From assembly GCF_000350225.1 (NCBI RefSeq), contig NW_005178572.1, positions 62,001-126,000 on the forward strand: a DNA stretch of 64,000 nt, read 5' to 3'. The notes beneath the pieces are model-generated. The model saw only the letters and a list, made by a program, of their open reading frames with translations. It had not been told where the DNA came from and searched no databases. A program made the position numbers and the translations under genes. Positions within the stretch are counted from its first letter, which is position 1, and each line of letters opens with the position of its first letter. The stretch is from Chondrus crispus (lineage: Eukaryota > Rhodophyta > Florideophyceae > Gigartinales > Gigartinaceae). This document shows, piece by piece, positions 49,270 to 59,692 of this stretch.

Positions 49270-49890
49270 CCTCAAGGGATCCGCAATTGATAATCTTAGG
49301 CTCGAAGTTCTTCGAGGTTGCGAGTTTGATTTTGTTTCAGCATATGTGCACAGGGGGGCCAGAGTGAATATATGTTCTGTTTGATTCACTTATTCTCGGT
49401 CTGGCGAAAGCGGGTGAAGATACCTTTGGCTTTCTTTCAACAGAAAACATGATCGCAATCTTGTCATTTTGAAGACATGCTTCAATAGGACCGTTCAATA
49501 TCAGATTCTCCCCTTGCCGCGAGCCTCCTTATGAATTCAGTGAACCTGGCGGAACCTCAGCCGAGATCCATCAACGCATCATCTCTCCAGCGTATATATG
49601 CTTGCACACAGCGCACACTGCAATAGGCGACAAAAGTACTTCTAATTGCTGTAATCTTTGAGAAAAGCGGCTGCTATGACCTGAAAAATGATGAACGAGT
49701 TGCTCGGCTGTATTGTCCACAGGAGCACTGTTGGTCCTAACCTCTGATTCACTCATCGCTTTTTATTAAGGGGGAATACCTCCTCAAGGCTTCATCTCTT
49801 ATGCCCATTGAATATCGAGTTTAGTGCTGCTATAGCCTCTACATATAAGATGATTGTGCGCTATAATGAGCCTGCCTTAAAACGAATTAG
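49270..49890. other. Intergenic; nothing recognised
   Basis: Upstream flank of the cysteine-rich gene; it must hold that gene's promoter, but no motif stands out. Confidence 0.4.
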
Positions 49891-50379
49891 TTGAAGTTTT
49901 TATGCTTGTCATTGTTTTCCAGTCTTGAGTCGGAACGAAACTGTAAGGGTAGATGCGTTAGAACTAACACTTATCACTCGACCACTGAATTCAATAATGA
50001 AGAAGAGAGAATGACCGACATCCTCCAAGTTAGTCAAGAGGCCTTGACAACTGTTTTATCTGCGCTTTGGTGGAATAGGAGACACAGAGGAGTAGCCAAA
50101 TGCTATTGGAGAAGTTTAACAGCCGTTCTTATGCAGATTGCAGTCTGGAACAAAAATATGCGTTGGACAAATCCCACTCAAGTGTTTATTGTACTTCGGA
50201 AGTGTTGCGGACTGCTTTTTCAAAAACCAAGCGAAGTCTGGCGACACCATGAGAATGATTTCTTCGACGATGATGCTCTCGTGCCTAACGAAAGCTTCTT
50301 TGCTCTAACGATAAGAAGAATAAAAATATCCTTTGCAGGCCAGGCTTCTGTCATTTTGGCAAGTTTTCGATTCTTGTGA
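49891..50379 (+). CDS. Hypothetical 162-residue protein
   Basis: An ATG-started frame in AT-rich DNA with several Trp (LWWNRRHRG, VWNKNMRW). The second ATG (M-T-D-I-L-Q-V) at 50011 is an alternative start. No domain recognised; may be a chance frame or a remnant. Confidence 0.25.
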   Translation: MKFLCLSLFSSLESERNCKGRCVRTNTYHSTTEFNNEEERMTDILQVSQEALTTVLSALWWNRRHRGVAKCYWRSLTAVLMQIAVWNKNMRWTNPTQVFIVLRKCCGLLFQKPSEVWRHHENDFFDDDALVPNESFFALTIRRIKISFAGQASVILASFRFL

Positions 50380-50621
50380 AGCCGAACTCAACAAAATTTT
50401 ATCTTCCTTGCATCCTCCGGCTCAGAATCTGAGCTTCATTCAATTATGACTTTCTAAACTTTTGTTATGGCATACGCGTTACGTATCTATACAGGCATGA
50501 TGAACGTTACATGCTTTTGGAAAGGTCTTTCCCCATGTTTAAGAAAAGAGGAGGAACATTCCTTGCAGAAATACACAGATACTGGTGTCTCAACCAAAAC
50601 CCGTGCATTGTTATCAGATTG

Positions 50622-50678
50622 AATAGCGTCGTTCTAAATGTNNNNNNNNNNNNNAACGCGACATTTAGAACGACGCTA
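50622..50678. repeat. Perfect 20-bp inverted repeat with an assembly gap (13 N) in its loop
   Basis: AATAGCGTCGTTCTAAATGT on the left and ACATTTAGAACGACGCTATT on the right flank N at 50642-50654 and a few bases. A hairpin probably stopped sequencing or assembly; the true loop may be much longer, such as a MITE or two inverted copies. Confidence 0.75.
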
Positions 50679-50679
50679 T

Positions 50680-51360
50680 TTTAATTACATCTATATCAAG
50701 GTTTGAGATATTCGAACTCACTGCAGCACCTACCCGCAATTTTCTGGTCGTGCCAAAAGTTTCTACCCGCTTGTATATCTCTGATCTTTGCTGCTTAGGT
50801 TCAAAGCAATTGTGATATGTTGCTGAAACCCGTTTTTGAACTGCTCTGCGAAAAATCTGAACTCACGAGATATCCGACAAGCCGGCTGGCTAATTCTATA
50901 GCATTCGAAATTGCGAATCTCACACGTACCGGTATCTATTCTATAGAAACTATCAATTAATGTTTCACTGCATGATCCGTTGGCGACTTATTGTGAAGAA
51001 AAAGTGCGAACTGTAGACATTTCGAGGTGAGTGGAGGTGGAGAAGAAGTCGGATGTAATTGTAGGAGTAGTCAACGACGCGATGGATGGTCTGCAAAATC
51101 TGTCTTGGCCCGGTCGGGCTTAGAAAACAATGATTCCAATAATATTGGTTCCGACGCGCGACCATGTCGCTCGATACCAACTGCTGTTAAGCTCACGGAA
51201 TTGTTTTAGCGGCTAGAGAAATCGGCGTATGAGTGCAATTTAAAGGAAGCAAGTTCTATTTTTCGACGCCCGAGAAAAGCATTCCGCAATGCACGGGTCA
51301 GAAAAGCAGAACACGAGAGATGCATGCAGTGCCAGGCGATTATCTATGAGTAAAGCGTAT
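50680..51360. other. No gene recognised
   Basis: AT-rich stretch up to the end of the piggyBac-like element. Short frames only. Confidence 0.45.
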
Positions 51361-51415
51361 CTAGTGTCTAGTGTCCCATGAGGATTAATTAATCCTATAC
51401 GGATTAATTAATCCT
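51361..51415. repeat. Left TIR and two subterminal GGATTAATTAATCC palindromes
   Basis: TIR at 51361-51378, then the 14-bp palindrome twice, separated by TATAC. The right end (54834-54893) mirrors this with the same palindrome twice and the TIR at 54876-54893. Confidence 0.85.
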
Positions 51416-52569
51416 TTTTCCAGCACCATGCTGGACGGTAAACCGCTCGATTTGAAAACCAATGGACACCGGGAATCGATTCAGCGCCCTTTTTATTGGC
51501 TTGGAGGCGAGGGGCGCCTTTTACATCGAACTATAGCCCCCACCGGCAAGGAGGACTACCACGCCAAGCTCAAGGTCACGCTGCGCTCGACCATGTCGTC
51601 TCTGGCGAAACAGCAGATTGGGGCGCGTGTACACGCCAGGGCGCACCTTGCCTTGGGAGAAGCGGAGTCTAAGCGCTTTTACGGGTCGCTTTACAAGGAA
51701 ACACTGGTGTCAGGGGGGGTGCTGAGGGTAGAAACGGAGGCCGGAAAAGGAAGGGTGAGCATCTTCCTCACCGTGAAGTGGGATTCTCTGGCCGGTCAGC
51801 GGGACAGGCGCATCAGTGTGCGCGGCGTCACGCTCGGGGATCTTCCCCTGGTCACTCCCGCGCCGCAGCAGCAGCAATAGAGCAACCCAGCGACCCCTGC
51901 ACCCCGTAAAGCTGAGCAAGGACGAAACGCCGGGCAGACGAGCGATGGTGCTTACAGTAGCCCTGAGCGGGACGAACCACCCACTCCAGAGCCTCCACTG
52001 CAAACCCAGACCACCTACGACGCGCATAGAGTAGTTTGGAGCCAGCGGGAAGTCTTGGAGCCGGTTGGGGGGGCGGTGCCGCGTCGAATGTGGGAAATGC
52101 GGGGTATTGGAGGGCAATCCATAGTCGAAGGGGGTGACTCCGGAACCTCGGCAACGAGACGCCCACTCGACTACTTTATGGCCGCATTACCTCACGGCCA
52201 TTTGATCAAGATGGTGCTGTGGACGTCAGAGGTGCTAGAGGACAAGGGAAAACGAGGAGTAAGCACAGGGGAGCTGCTCAAGTTCTTGGGCATCCTTATT
52301 TTGGGAACAAGATATCACTTTGGGAAGCGGAGGGAGCTGTGGGCTGTCAATGCGGGGAACCGCTTGCTCTCCGCTCCATGCTTTGGCACCAAGACTGGCA
52401 TGCCCTGCAACAGGTTTGAGGACATCTGGTCCTCCCTGGTGTTCAGCCAGCAGGGTGAGCGCGCAGCGGATGAGCTATCGGAAAAGCACCGCTGGAGACT
52501 CGTGTGTAGTGCAATACCCGACTCGGAAAGGGGGGAGGAAGGAAGTGAAAAAGGAAAAAAACTGGATAC

Positions 52570-53530
52570 TGTAGTCCAGGTTGGGGGACACGCGTGTGCG
52601 ACGAAGCGCACGATTATTTTATTTATTTAATTTTATTTACTAATTAGATCTAGAATCTAGAGCCGGGAGCTACTGTACTCGCCCCGGCGGGGCTCTATAT
52701 AACTTAGCCCTTTGACCGAACAAGTCAATAAACCAACCCGAGTTGCCGGAGTTGAATGTCGCCTTGGTCGAAGTCCGTCTCTATCAAGACGCTCCCTTTT
52801 ACCTAAGCCTACGGCATCCTCTATCGCTCGGGGTTCCTTTTTCTCTTTCCTTTATTTCCCTATTCTTTTCTATCTCTAATTCTACCTATTTTTCCCTTAT
52901 CCTGTGTTGGTGCCATCGGCCTCGGTTGCGACCGAACCGGTGTAGGTGTTTCGAGCCATCGGGCGACACAGTTGACGTAGTGCTGCTACTGTGACCCATT
53001 TTCCGACGGAGACCGTTGCAACGACGTCTCCCTAGAAGGGCTCCGTCGTAGTACGAGCCAGTGTTGGTACCATCGGGGTCGGTTGCGACCGAACCGGTGT
53101 AGGTGTTTCGAGCCATCGGGCGGCACGGTTGACGTAGCGCTGCTACTTTCATTTCATCCCGTCGGGCTGCGTTGCGACGCCCCCGTCCAAGGCCTTGTCG
53201 CGTTACAAGGTGTCGAAGAAGCTCAACGAGCATTGGCCTTACAACCCAGTGAAACCGGGGTACCTACGTACGCGCCCCACTCCACACTCGTCGAGCAGAT
53301 CTCTTCGCAAGTCTCTACCACACCGATCCCGGGCCGGGCTATTTCTCTGTGCCCCCCCCCCCCCCATCAGGAATCCGAGCTACTACGAGTCGCAAGCTCG
53401 TTTAAACGGAGAAGGGAGAGTCGGACACTCCGTAGCGCTGTGCCATCGGCAGTTCTTCTTTTTGTTGCTGTTGTTGTTTTTGCTGGACCATCGGACCGCG
53501 GTCTCTGCCCGACAGGCGCATTGCACTACA
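52570..53530 (+). repeat. Solo LTR (961 bp) inserted in the piggyBac-like transposase
   Basis: It starts TGTAGTCCAGG and ends GGCGCATTGCACTACA, a TG...CA unit with short inverted ends TGTAGT/ACTACA. Inside are a TATA-like CTCTATATAAC near 52693, an AATAAA near 52725, and a segment of about 90 bp repeated with a period near 157 bp (52904 and 53061). A copy in the opposite direction lies at 36639-37621. No internal region is present here, so it is a solo LTR. No clear 5-bp duplication remains. Confidence 0.75.
52690..52730 (+). promoter_or_regulatory. TATA-like box and AATAAA in the solo LTR
   Basis: CTCTATATAAC followed about 30 bp later by CAATAAACC, the usual promoter/polyadenylation layout of LTRs. 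It faces the second half of the transposase gene, which stays open from inside the LTR (about 53083) to 54753. Confidence 0.45.
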
Positions 53531-55326
53531 TCGTGGACGATTTTGTTGAGGCTATCAACCACCATCGGGCCGCAAACTTCGTGCCGTCCGACCTCATCTG
53601 CGTTGACGAGAGCATGAGCCAGTGGTATGGGCAGGGCGGGCACTGGATTGAGCACGGACTCCCGCAGTACGTGGCGATAGACCGCAAGCCGGAGAACGGT
53701 TGCGAGATCCAGAACTCTGCGTGCGGAAGGAGTGGCGTGATGATGCAGTTGCAGTTGGTGACAACGGCCAAGCACGAGGAGGAGCGTCACAGTGAACGAG
53801 AGGAGGGGCTGGGTCACGGCACTGTTGTCCTGGACAGACTGCTGCGCCCCTGGCTTGGTGCCGGAACACGCATCGTTTGTGCTGGTTCGTACTTTGCGAG
53901 CTACGAGGCGACAGCTCATCTACGGTCGCGAGGCCTGCGCTTCATCGGCGTGGGCAAGATGGCGAGGAGGAAGTTCCCCATGCGCCAGCTGAAGGCGAAG
54001 CCAGTAGCAAACAGGGGGCGCTGGCTGTCGTTCGCACATGAGGACGAAAACGGTGACGTGGCGGAGATGGCCTTGGTGTGTGTCGACCGCGAGCGGCGGT
54101 ACTTTATCTCGTCCGCGTCCAGCGCTGCTGCAGGCACCCCGTACGAGCGCACTCGCTGGCGCCAGTCTGAGACCGGCCCAGCACGGGTTGCGCTCACGGT
54201 TGAGCAGCCGCAGTGCGCTGAGATCTACTATTCCGCCTGTGCGCGCATTGATCAGCACAACCGCTGTCGACAGGACGACCTAAGGCTGGAGCGAACATAC
54301 GTGACGCAAGACTGGTCTATGAGGGTAGGCTTTTCTCTTCTGGGTATGGTTATCGTCGACGCATGGGTGCTGCACACAGGCTCGAGGGGGCCGCTGCAAA
54401 CTATGCTACAGAACGAATTCTATGAACAGCTGGCGCTGGAGCTGGTGGACAACAACTACGACTCTGTCGGGCTACGCGCTTGCACGTCAGTGGCTGAAGG
54501 CGCGGCTGTGTTGACCGCGACGTCAGGCCTCGGCCCGCACGCAACGCCGACGAAGAAGAGGAAGAAGACACGCAACGGCACGGAGACGTCGGCGCGGGCG
54601 CAGAAGGATTGTGTTGTGTGCGGCAAGAGGACGACGCGAGTGTGCTCGCAGTGCCGTGAAGAGAGCTCAAAAGAGGTCTTCATATGCGACTCGTCCAAGG
54701 GAAGGATATGCTTCACATCCCACGTACGTTCTACGCATTCCTTCGAGTCGTAAAGCAACATAAAGGGACCTTTCGTATGAAAAGCCGGGGCTTTTAGTAC
54801 TTGCCAGTACCGCTCCACCAACTGTTCCATATGGATTAATTAATCCAAAACCGCGGATTAATTAATCCAAATCGCTGGGACACTAGACACTAGGTAGGCA
54901 TTACTTCCATAAATCCCCAATTTTGACTCATTTCACTTCAAATGCATACCTTTCGGCTGTTTGCCATCACTACAAAGGACACACCCATAGATCGGTAATG
55001 ATCTGAGCTTTCATTACGATACAACTATTGATGCCATTAGAGAGATTACGCCGAGACAATTCTGGAAATAAAATTACAGAATTCTGCAATAAGTGTACTA
55101 CTTGTAAATAATTGCAGAATTCTGCAATCGTGACGTGATGATAAAGTGGTGAGGTCGGGTAAGTTGATGAGCTCATAATGGAAATGAGGCAAGCGCGCGA
55201 TGACATTTTGGCCCAAAAGGCGTATGAGAAGACTGCGCAGCGGGACAGAGTTGAAAGGCGGAGTAGACGCGGTTCTTTTCGAGCTCCGGGATCATTTTGG
55301 CGTAGACTTTATCAATTTGATGTTCA

Positions 55327-55605
55327 TTGAAATACGTGGGCTCTGCGCGGAATAAGGTGAAGGCGACAGGTTCGCGCATAGAGTCGTCTATGGATATGGC
55401 CGTTTTCAGCCGCAACCTTCGTGATGCTGACCTCGCACGTGTCGACGTAGACCGCGAGCGTTTGCAGTTCGAGCGCGAGCGTTGCGAAGCGGACCGCTCT
55501 GAGCGCAACCGCGAGCCAGAGGAGCGACGCCAAGATCGCGAAAAAATGCAGGAGCTAGAGTTAGCTAAGTACAAACTCCTGATAGAGACTCTTAACCGTA
55601 AGTAA
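55327..55605 (+). CDS. Small coiled-coil protein of the Harbinger element
   Basis: The 92-residue product ends in a highly charged helix (RERLQFERERCEADRSERNR). Harbinger elements often carry a second, Myb/SANT-like gene whose C-terminus is such a coiled coil; the Myb part is not visible here, so this may be only its 3' end. It is convergent with the transposase gene. Confidence 0.4.
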   Translation: MKYVGSARNKVKATGSRIESSMDMAVFSRNLRDADLARVDVDRERLQFERERCEADRSERNREPEERRQDREKMQELELAKYKLLIETLNRK

Positions 55606-55730
55606 AGAAAGGGCTCCTAAGCCAGCTTTCAAACGTTGTTTACTAAAGAAAAATGACTTTTTACCTACTTTATCTGCCAAGTTTCCGCTCGCGCGGGGCT
55701 CCCTGTGGGACTGCGAAGTCCGCGCTAAAG

Positions 55731-56878
55731 CTAGCAAGCTCGCATTCGCGGACTTTGTCCTCGCTCCTCGTCCGGCCGCGCGGAGCGAAGCGGAGCGCGG
55801 GCGGACGAGGAGCGAAACTCACGGCCATCATCCTTATGCACTAGATACTCCTCCCACGTCGGTGGTGTGCAGTCAAAGTAACGCGCAATCTGAGTTGAAT
55901 GGATGCAGTCGCGCATATTGCACAGAAGCATTCCGGCTATGTATAGGGACCCGACTGGAGACTCTAAAACTTTCATTTTGCGCTTCTAGTCAAGGGTCGA
56001 AAAGTACATTTTGACTTCTTTAAATATCCATTCGACTGTGATTCTGGCGGTGGACATCGTCTCATTAAACGCTCTTTGCTGGGCACTTCGATTACTGTTT
56101 TGATACGACAATTCGAGGTACCATCTCCTACTGTACCCAGAGTCCCCGTATATGCAATACCTTTTTCCTCCGATATCCAAAAGATTAGGTAGCTGCTGCT
56201 CGAGACCGCTCCTGATGTAGAGAGTCCAATCGTGTCTTCTGCATTCCGTTGGTCCATATGCATGGATAATGAGGCCATCAGGACTGTTTACAACTTGAAA
56301 CTTTAAGGAATGTTTTCTCTTGCGTCCATTATACGCCACCATTTGAGTGTCGTATCCAGTAGGGGAGCTTTACCGATAACGGTGCCATCATTGAATCCTG
56401 CGCAGTTGTGTAGTCCATCTGTCTTGTCCTTGATAGCATCAGCATACATTTCTGCTCGCGTTTGGAGGAAACTGATGCTGATTTCCCGTGTTATCAAGCC
56501 CATTAGAGCTTCTAGGAAGTGTTCTATGGCTTCCCAAAAGATCTCTGATAGTTGGGAGGCGTGCTTACCAAATAAAGAGTCCATTTCTCTCCACATTAAC
56601 GGTGTCGAAAGTCGACGTAGAATTACGCACGTTGCCAGAATTGGATAGACAGCCTAGCGGGAGCGATCTGTATGGCTCTGCGTGTTCGGCCACGAAATAG
56701 CGTGTACCATTCTGGTGACGTTCGCTTTACTGAAACGGAAGTATAGAACGCCTTCAGAATCACTAACACTATTGAAGTTAAACGTGAATTGGGAAAAGCC
56801 TATGCGGTGGCTACGAGATAGTGCGTTGTTCATTTCCGCTTGTTCTTCGGCAATCTTCGACGCAAAAAGGATAGACAT
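55731..56878 (-). pseudogene. PIF/Harbinger (DDE_Tnp_4) transposase, broken
   Basis: From ATG 56878: MSILFASKIAEEQAEM, V-L-Y-F-R-F-S-K-A-N-V-T-R-M, an in-frame TAG near 56656, LFGKHASQLSEIFWEAIEHF and C-A-G-F-N-D-G-T-V-I-G (first Asp). A frame change near 56320 follows, then YNGRKRKHSLKFQVV, C-R-R-H-D-W (second Asp), IYGDSGYSRRWY, S-T-A-R-I-T-V-E-W-I-F (Glu). A second in-frame TAG near 55987 comes next, then the usual C-terminal part (CIHSTQIARYFDCTPPTWEE). The complete D-D-E triad is preserved despite three breaks, so it decayed recently. Confidence 0.8.
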
Positions 56879-57754
56879 CTAGTTGAAGATGCGGCGGATG
56901 ATGGATTGTGCTGACGTCTTTTAGCGAGGGACCACAATGCCACACTGACTTGAACCTCTCTTCCCTTGATTGATTTTCGGCTGTAGTCCTTCTGTCTACC
57001 ACTAGCCATAGCGATCGAGTTCTGTTGGGTCAGGGTATCGCAATGAGTGCTCGTAATGCTCACCACTTTATTCACAATTGCCACGGCGTAAATCTTGTCC
57101 GGAAAATATGAGCTAAAAATTTGGATACAGAATTCTGCAACATGACTGAGCAATTTCTCCCAAAATAATTGCGGAATTCTGTCGGGCGTAAACTCTGAAC
57201 TCTGCAGCGAAAATTTGCAACAATAGAAAACAGAGAACGCGCCTTTTATAAAAATGAGAAAACTGATCGCATCAAATTTCCGAATCCCATTGAAACAATA
57301 CAAACATAAATTATATGAAATAAAAATATACATTGGTATTTTCGGAATGAGTCAAAATTGAGGAGATTTGCGCAAATCAGCACTTTTGTCACCTCACACT
57401 GGCGATTCTCATAAATCTTGAAAGCATGGACCAATTTGGGCTAGTAAGAACTCGTTCGAAAGGTGGTATAGCCCTCCATCCAGCTGCCGAGTTTCGCTCT
57501 CTGTATATGTTTTCAGCTAAAATGCCATTAATTTTCGTGAAATTGAATCAAAATTGGGGTTTTAGTGAAGTGGCCCTTCTTAATTAACGAACAATGATGT
57601 TGTTTTTAAGACCCTCAAATTGGACCATTTCTTGCATCAAATTAGTAGTGAAAACAAGCAAGCAGCGTCTGGTACAGCGTGTAGAGCATTAATTTAGGAG
57701 GCCGTGCTTCGGTCTCTGAGGTCATAGTTGTCAACAACTCACATCAATCCGAAC

Positions 57755-58225
57755 ATGAGTTCAGAAGAGGATGACCTCTCAACGGCTGTGGCTATGTTTG
57801 CGCAGTTTGAGGCACATGTGAAGCATACCTCCCACCTTGCCGCACAGTTCGCTTCTGGTGCTCGAGACTTTTTGCACTAGAGTACCTCCTTAAGTGACGA
57901 CGAGCCTACGCCTGGGAGGGGCCACAGCGTTGACGGATCAAAAGCGCGATATGTGCTAATAGATCCGTCGCGTTTGTACAGCCTCGTTCGCGAAGAAGAC
58001 GCCGACTGCTCCCTTTTTACAAAATTGACCCATTTGTCTCGCGAAGAGTTTGAAGGTTTACACGCCTTTGTCCTTGCAGAGTTACAAAAGCCGTTTCACA
58101 TGCGTGGACATCATGACGACGATAGCATGGGAATTCCCAGAAAGCGAAAACTGGACAGTGTGGTACAATTGCCAAGTGGCGCTACTGTACTAGGCGGGCG
58201 CCAGAGGCCTCGCCAAGTACAGTAG
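57755..58225 (+). pseudogene. N-terminal part of a second DDE_Tnp_4-like transposase, cut by the right LTR element
   Basis: An ATG at 57755 opens SSEEDDLSTAVAMFAQFEAH; an in-frame TAG follows at about 57878, and the same frame goes on with YVLIDPSRLYSLVREEDADC and LTHLSREEFEGLHAFVLAEL. This S-x-F/R-x-x-F-x-x-L pattern resembles the N-terminal region of Harbinger-type transposases, different from the one at 55731-56878. It ends where the LTR starts (58231), so the LTR element probably inserted in it. Assignment to the family is tentative. Confidence 0.4.
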
Positions 58226-58230
58226 TAAGA

Positions 58231-58767
58231 TGTTAACCGATACGGTGCATACGTGGCCAGCACGTGTAGATGTGGCCACGTGGGAGTCCACGTGTAGTTA
58301 GTGGCACCAGCTAGTGCAGGTGTACACGTGGTGCGCGACCGATCGGTGGGTTAGTACAGTAGTCATTTTTAGTTACCGTAAGCTACAGTAAGCTGGCTAC
58401 AGTATGTACAGCTACTGTAGTCCGTCCGGTGCCACCGCTCTACTAGGGGGTATAACATAGGGGGGTACCGGGCTGGAGGTAAACCGAGGCAAACACGCCT
58501 CCGCTTACTTCCTACCCTAGTCCTTTTACCGTACGGTTAAGTGGTTAAGTAAGTCCCTCAGGTTTCCAGCTCGCCACTGGTCGTACTGCTCCACACCCCA
58601 GTACGACTGCGCGTGTCCAGTGCAGTGTACCTCCCTTGTCCTGTGCCTCCTACCGTTCCAGATTATTCTACCTGACGCTCCAGTGTAGCGGTCCCCCAGG
58701 ATCTCTCATTTTAGGTACAGCCTGTCCTTTTCCGTTAACGGTTTAGCGTCCCTTCGGTTGTACCACA
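58231..58767 (+). repeat. 5' LTR (537 bp) of the right element
   Basis: Starts TGTTAACCG, ends TTGTACCACA. It contains several CTACAGTA/TACAGTAG-like motifs and a palindrome-rich start (GGCCACGTG). The five bases before it are TAAGA. Confidence 0.7.
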
Positions 58768-58788
58768 TTTTTGGTACTCTTGTGGAGG
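58768..58788 (+). promoter_or_regulatory. Possible primer-binding site of the right element
   Basis: TTGGTACTCTTGTGGAGG directly after the LTR is identical to the same place in the left copy. Confidence 0.45.
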
Positions 58789-58902
58789 GATCTCCTGGGG
58801 TTTCTAGACCTTCACCGTCGAGCTCAGGAAAGAATACATCCGATTCGGTACGTGGACAAGTTGAAAACACGTATCAACCCCCGGTTCAAGCAAGAAGTCA
58901 AG

Positions 58903-59649
58903 ATGAATCCGACCGGAACCCCTGCGGAAGATTCCGGTTCGGGACCGGGCAGTACTCGCTCCGGCTCAGCCCGGGCGAGTACGCGCAGCGGCCCACCCGG
59001 GTCCGTGCGCCCCCGTGTCGAAAACCCGGAGTCACTGCTACGGGTGACACTCGGTACAGGGCAGAACCCAACCAATACGGAGGGGACGGCCCCTGGGGCC
59101 GTCCCGGCCCTCGCTCGTCGAGCGGGTACTGAACACCGCTCCCAGTGGGCAGTAAATCCCCTCTGGCCGCGCATGCAGACGTGGCTGGATGAAGCTCTCG
59201 TTAAAGAGGTTCCTCGCCACGTCGAGGGTGTGATTAACCGAACGGTTCCGCCGCTTGTTGACGAACAAGTCCGGGCCGTCGTCACGCCCGTCATCGACGA
59301 CTTCGTCGGTGCTCTCGTAGAGCGTGAGCTCCGAGAGGCACTCGACCCTGGAGATCATCTTACACCGTTGGGGCTGAGCTTCCAGACAGCTATCAACATA
59401 GCTGCCGAGGCTCGCCTCGCCAACTTCAATCCGAACGGTACTGTAGCTGAGGCACCTCAACCTCCTACGACCGCTACGGCACCTCTCAAATTAATAAGAG
59501 CCGAAACGGGAGATACAAGAAAGACACAGGTATATATGGCCCCCCACCCGGAGGCGGGCCCTCACCCGGAGGACCCACCTATATACCTGCCCGAACTTCA
59601 GGGTGTTACACGGGGTCCGACAGACAAGGACCCCGCGACCTATGGCTGA
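58903..59649 (+). CDS. Pre-gag ORF of the right element, function unknown
   Basis: Start taken at ATG 58903, matched by the left copy's start. The 248-residue product has a Ser/Gly/Arg-rich N-terminus, then LWPRMQTWLDEALVKEVPRH and PPLVDEQVRAVVTPVIDDF, shared with the left copy. No known domain. The frame is also open upstream without a matched start. The ORF ends 43 bp before the gag frame. Confidence 0.65.
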   Translation: MNPTGTPAEDSGSGPGSTRSGSARASTRSGPPGSVRPRVENPESLLRVTLGTGQNPTNTEGTAPGAVPALARRAGTEHRSQWAVNPLWPRMQTWLDEALVKEVPRHVEGVINRTVPPLVDEQVRAVVTPVIDDFVGALVERELREALDPGDHLTPLGLSFQTAINIAAEARLANFNPNGTVAEAPQPPTTATAPLKLIRAETGDTRKTQVYMAPHPEAGPHPEDPPIYLPELQGVTRGPTDKDPATYG

Positions 59650-59692
59650 TAAGGAAGACACCCTCGTCATGAGACAGAAAATCTGACGAGGT

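Larger units (their letters stand above)
51428..54753 (+). pseudogene. piggyBac-like (DDE_Tnp_1_7) transposase, interrupted
   Basis: The first frame starts at ATG 51428 and has an in-frame TAG at 51881, then continues in frame with RRPLDYFMAALPHGHLIKMV and G-E-L-L-K-F-L-G-I-L-I-L-G, the N-terminal piggyBac pattern. The LTR lies between 52570 and 53530. After it come DDFVEAINHHRAANFVPSDL, I-C-V-D-E-S-M-S-Q-W-Y-G (first catalytic Asp), C-A-G-S-Y-F-A-S where D-N-x-F-x-S is normal (second Asp replaced by Ala), A-R-I-D-Q-H-N (third Asp) and the zinc tail C-V-V-C, C-S-Q-C, C-F. Stop, insertion and lost Asp together mean no cut-and-paste activity. Confidence 0.8.
51361..54893 (+). mobile_element. 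piggyBac-like DNA transposon, 3.5 kb including a solo LTR
   Basis: The two ends carry an exact 18-bp inverted repeat, CTAGTGTCTAGTGTCCCA. Because CTAG is its own reverse complement, this can be read as 14-bp TIRs (TGTCTAGTGTCCCA) flanked by a 4-bp CTAG duplication. Inside each end lie two copies of the palindrome GGATTAATTAATCC. The interior encodes a DDE_Tnp_1_7 transposase, broken. Canonical piggyBac elements use TTAA, so CTAG would be a different palindromic target. The element is interrupted by an LTR at 52570-53530 and begins a PIF/Harbinger element about 3 bp after its right end. Confidence 0.8.
54897..57575. mobile_element. PIF/Harbinger DNA transposon, 2.7 kb, decayed
   Basis: Terminal inverted repeats of about 35 bp: left starts GGCATTACTTCC with CCCCAATTTTGACTCATTTC, right reads inward GGCCACTTCACT with CCCCAATTTTGATTCAATTT. 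A subterminal palindrome, TTGCAGAATTCTGCAA or a variant, occurs twice near 55076-55130 and twice near 57125-57180. It encodes a DDE_Tnp_4 transposase (minus) and possibly a small coiled-coil protein (plus). The left end starts 3 bp after the piggyBac-like element. No convincing 3-bp target duplication was seen. Confidence 0.7.

Noticed and set aside
48292-49290. 332-residue plus-strand ORF
   Set aside because: Also antisense to the cysteine-rich gene, without a recognisable domain.
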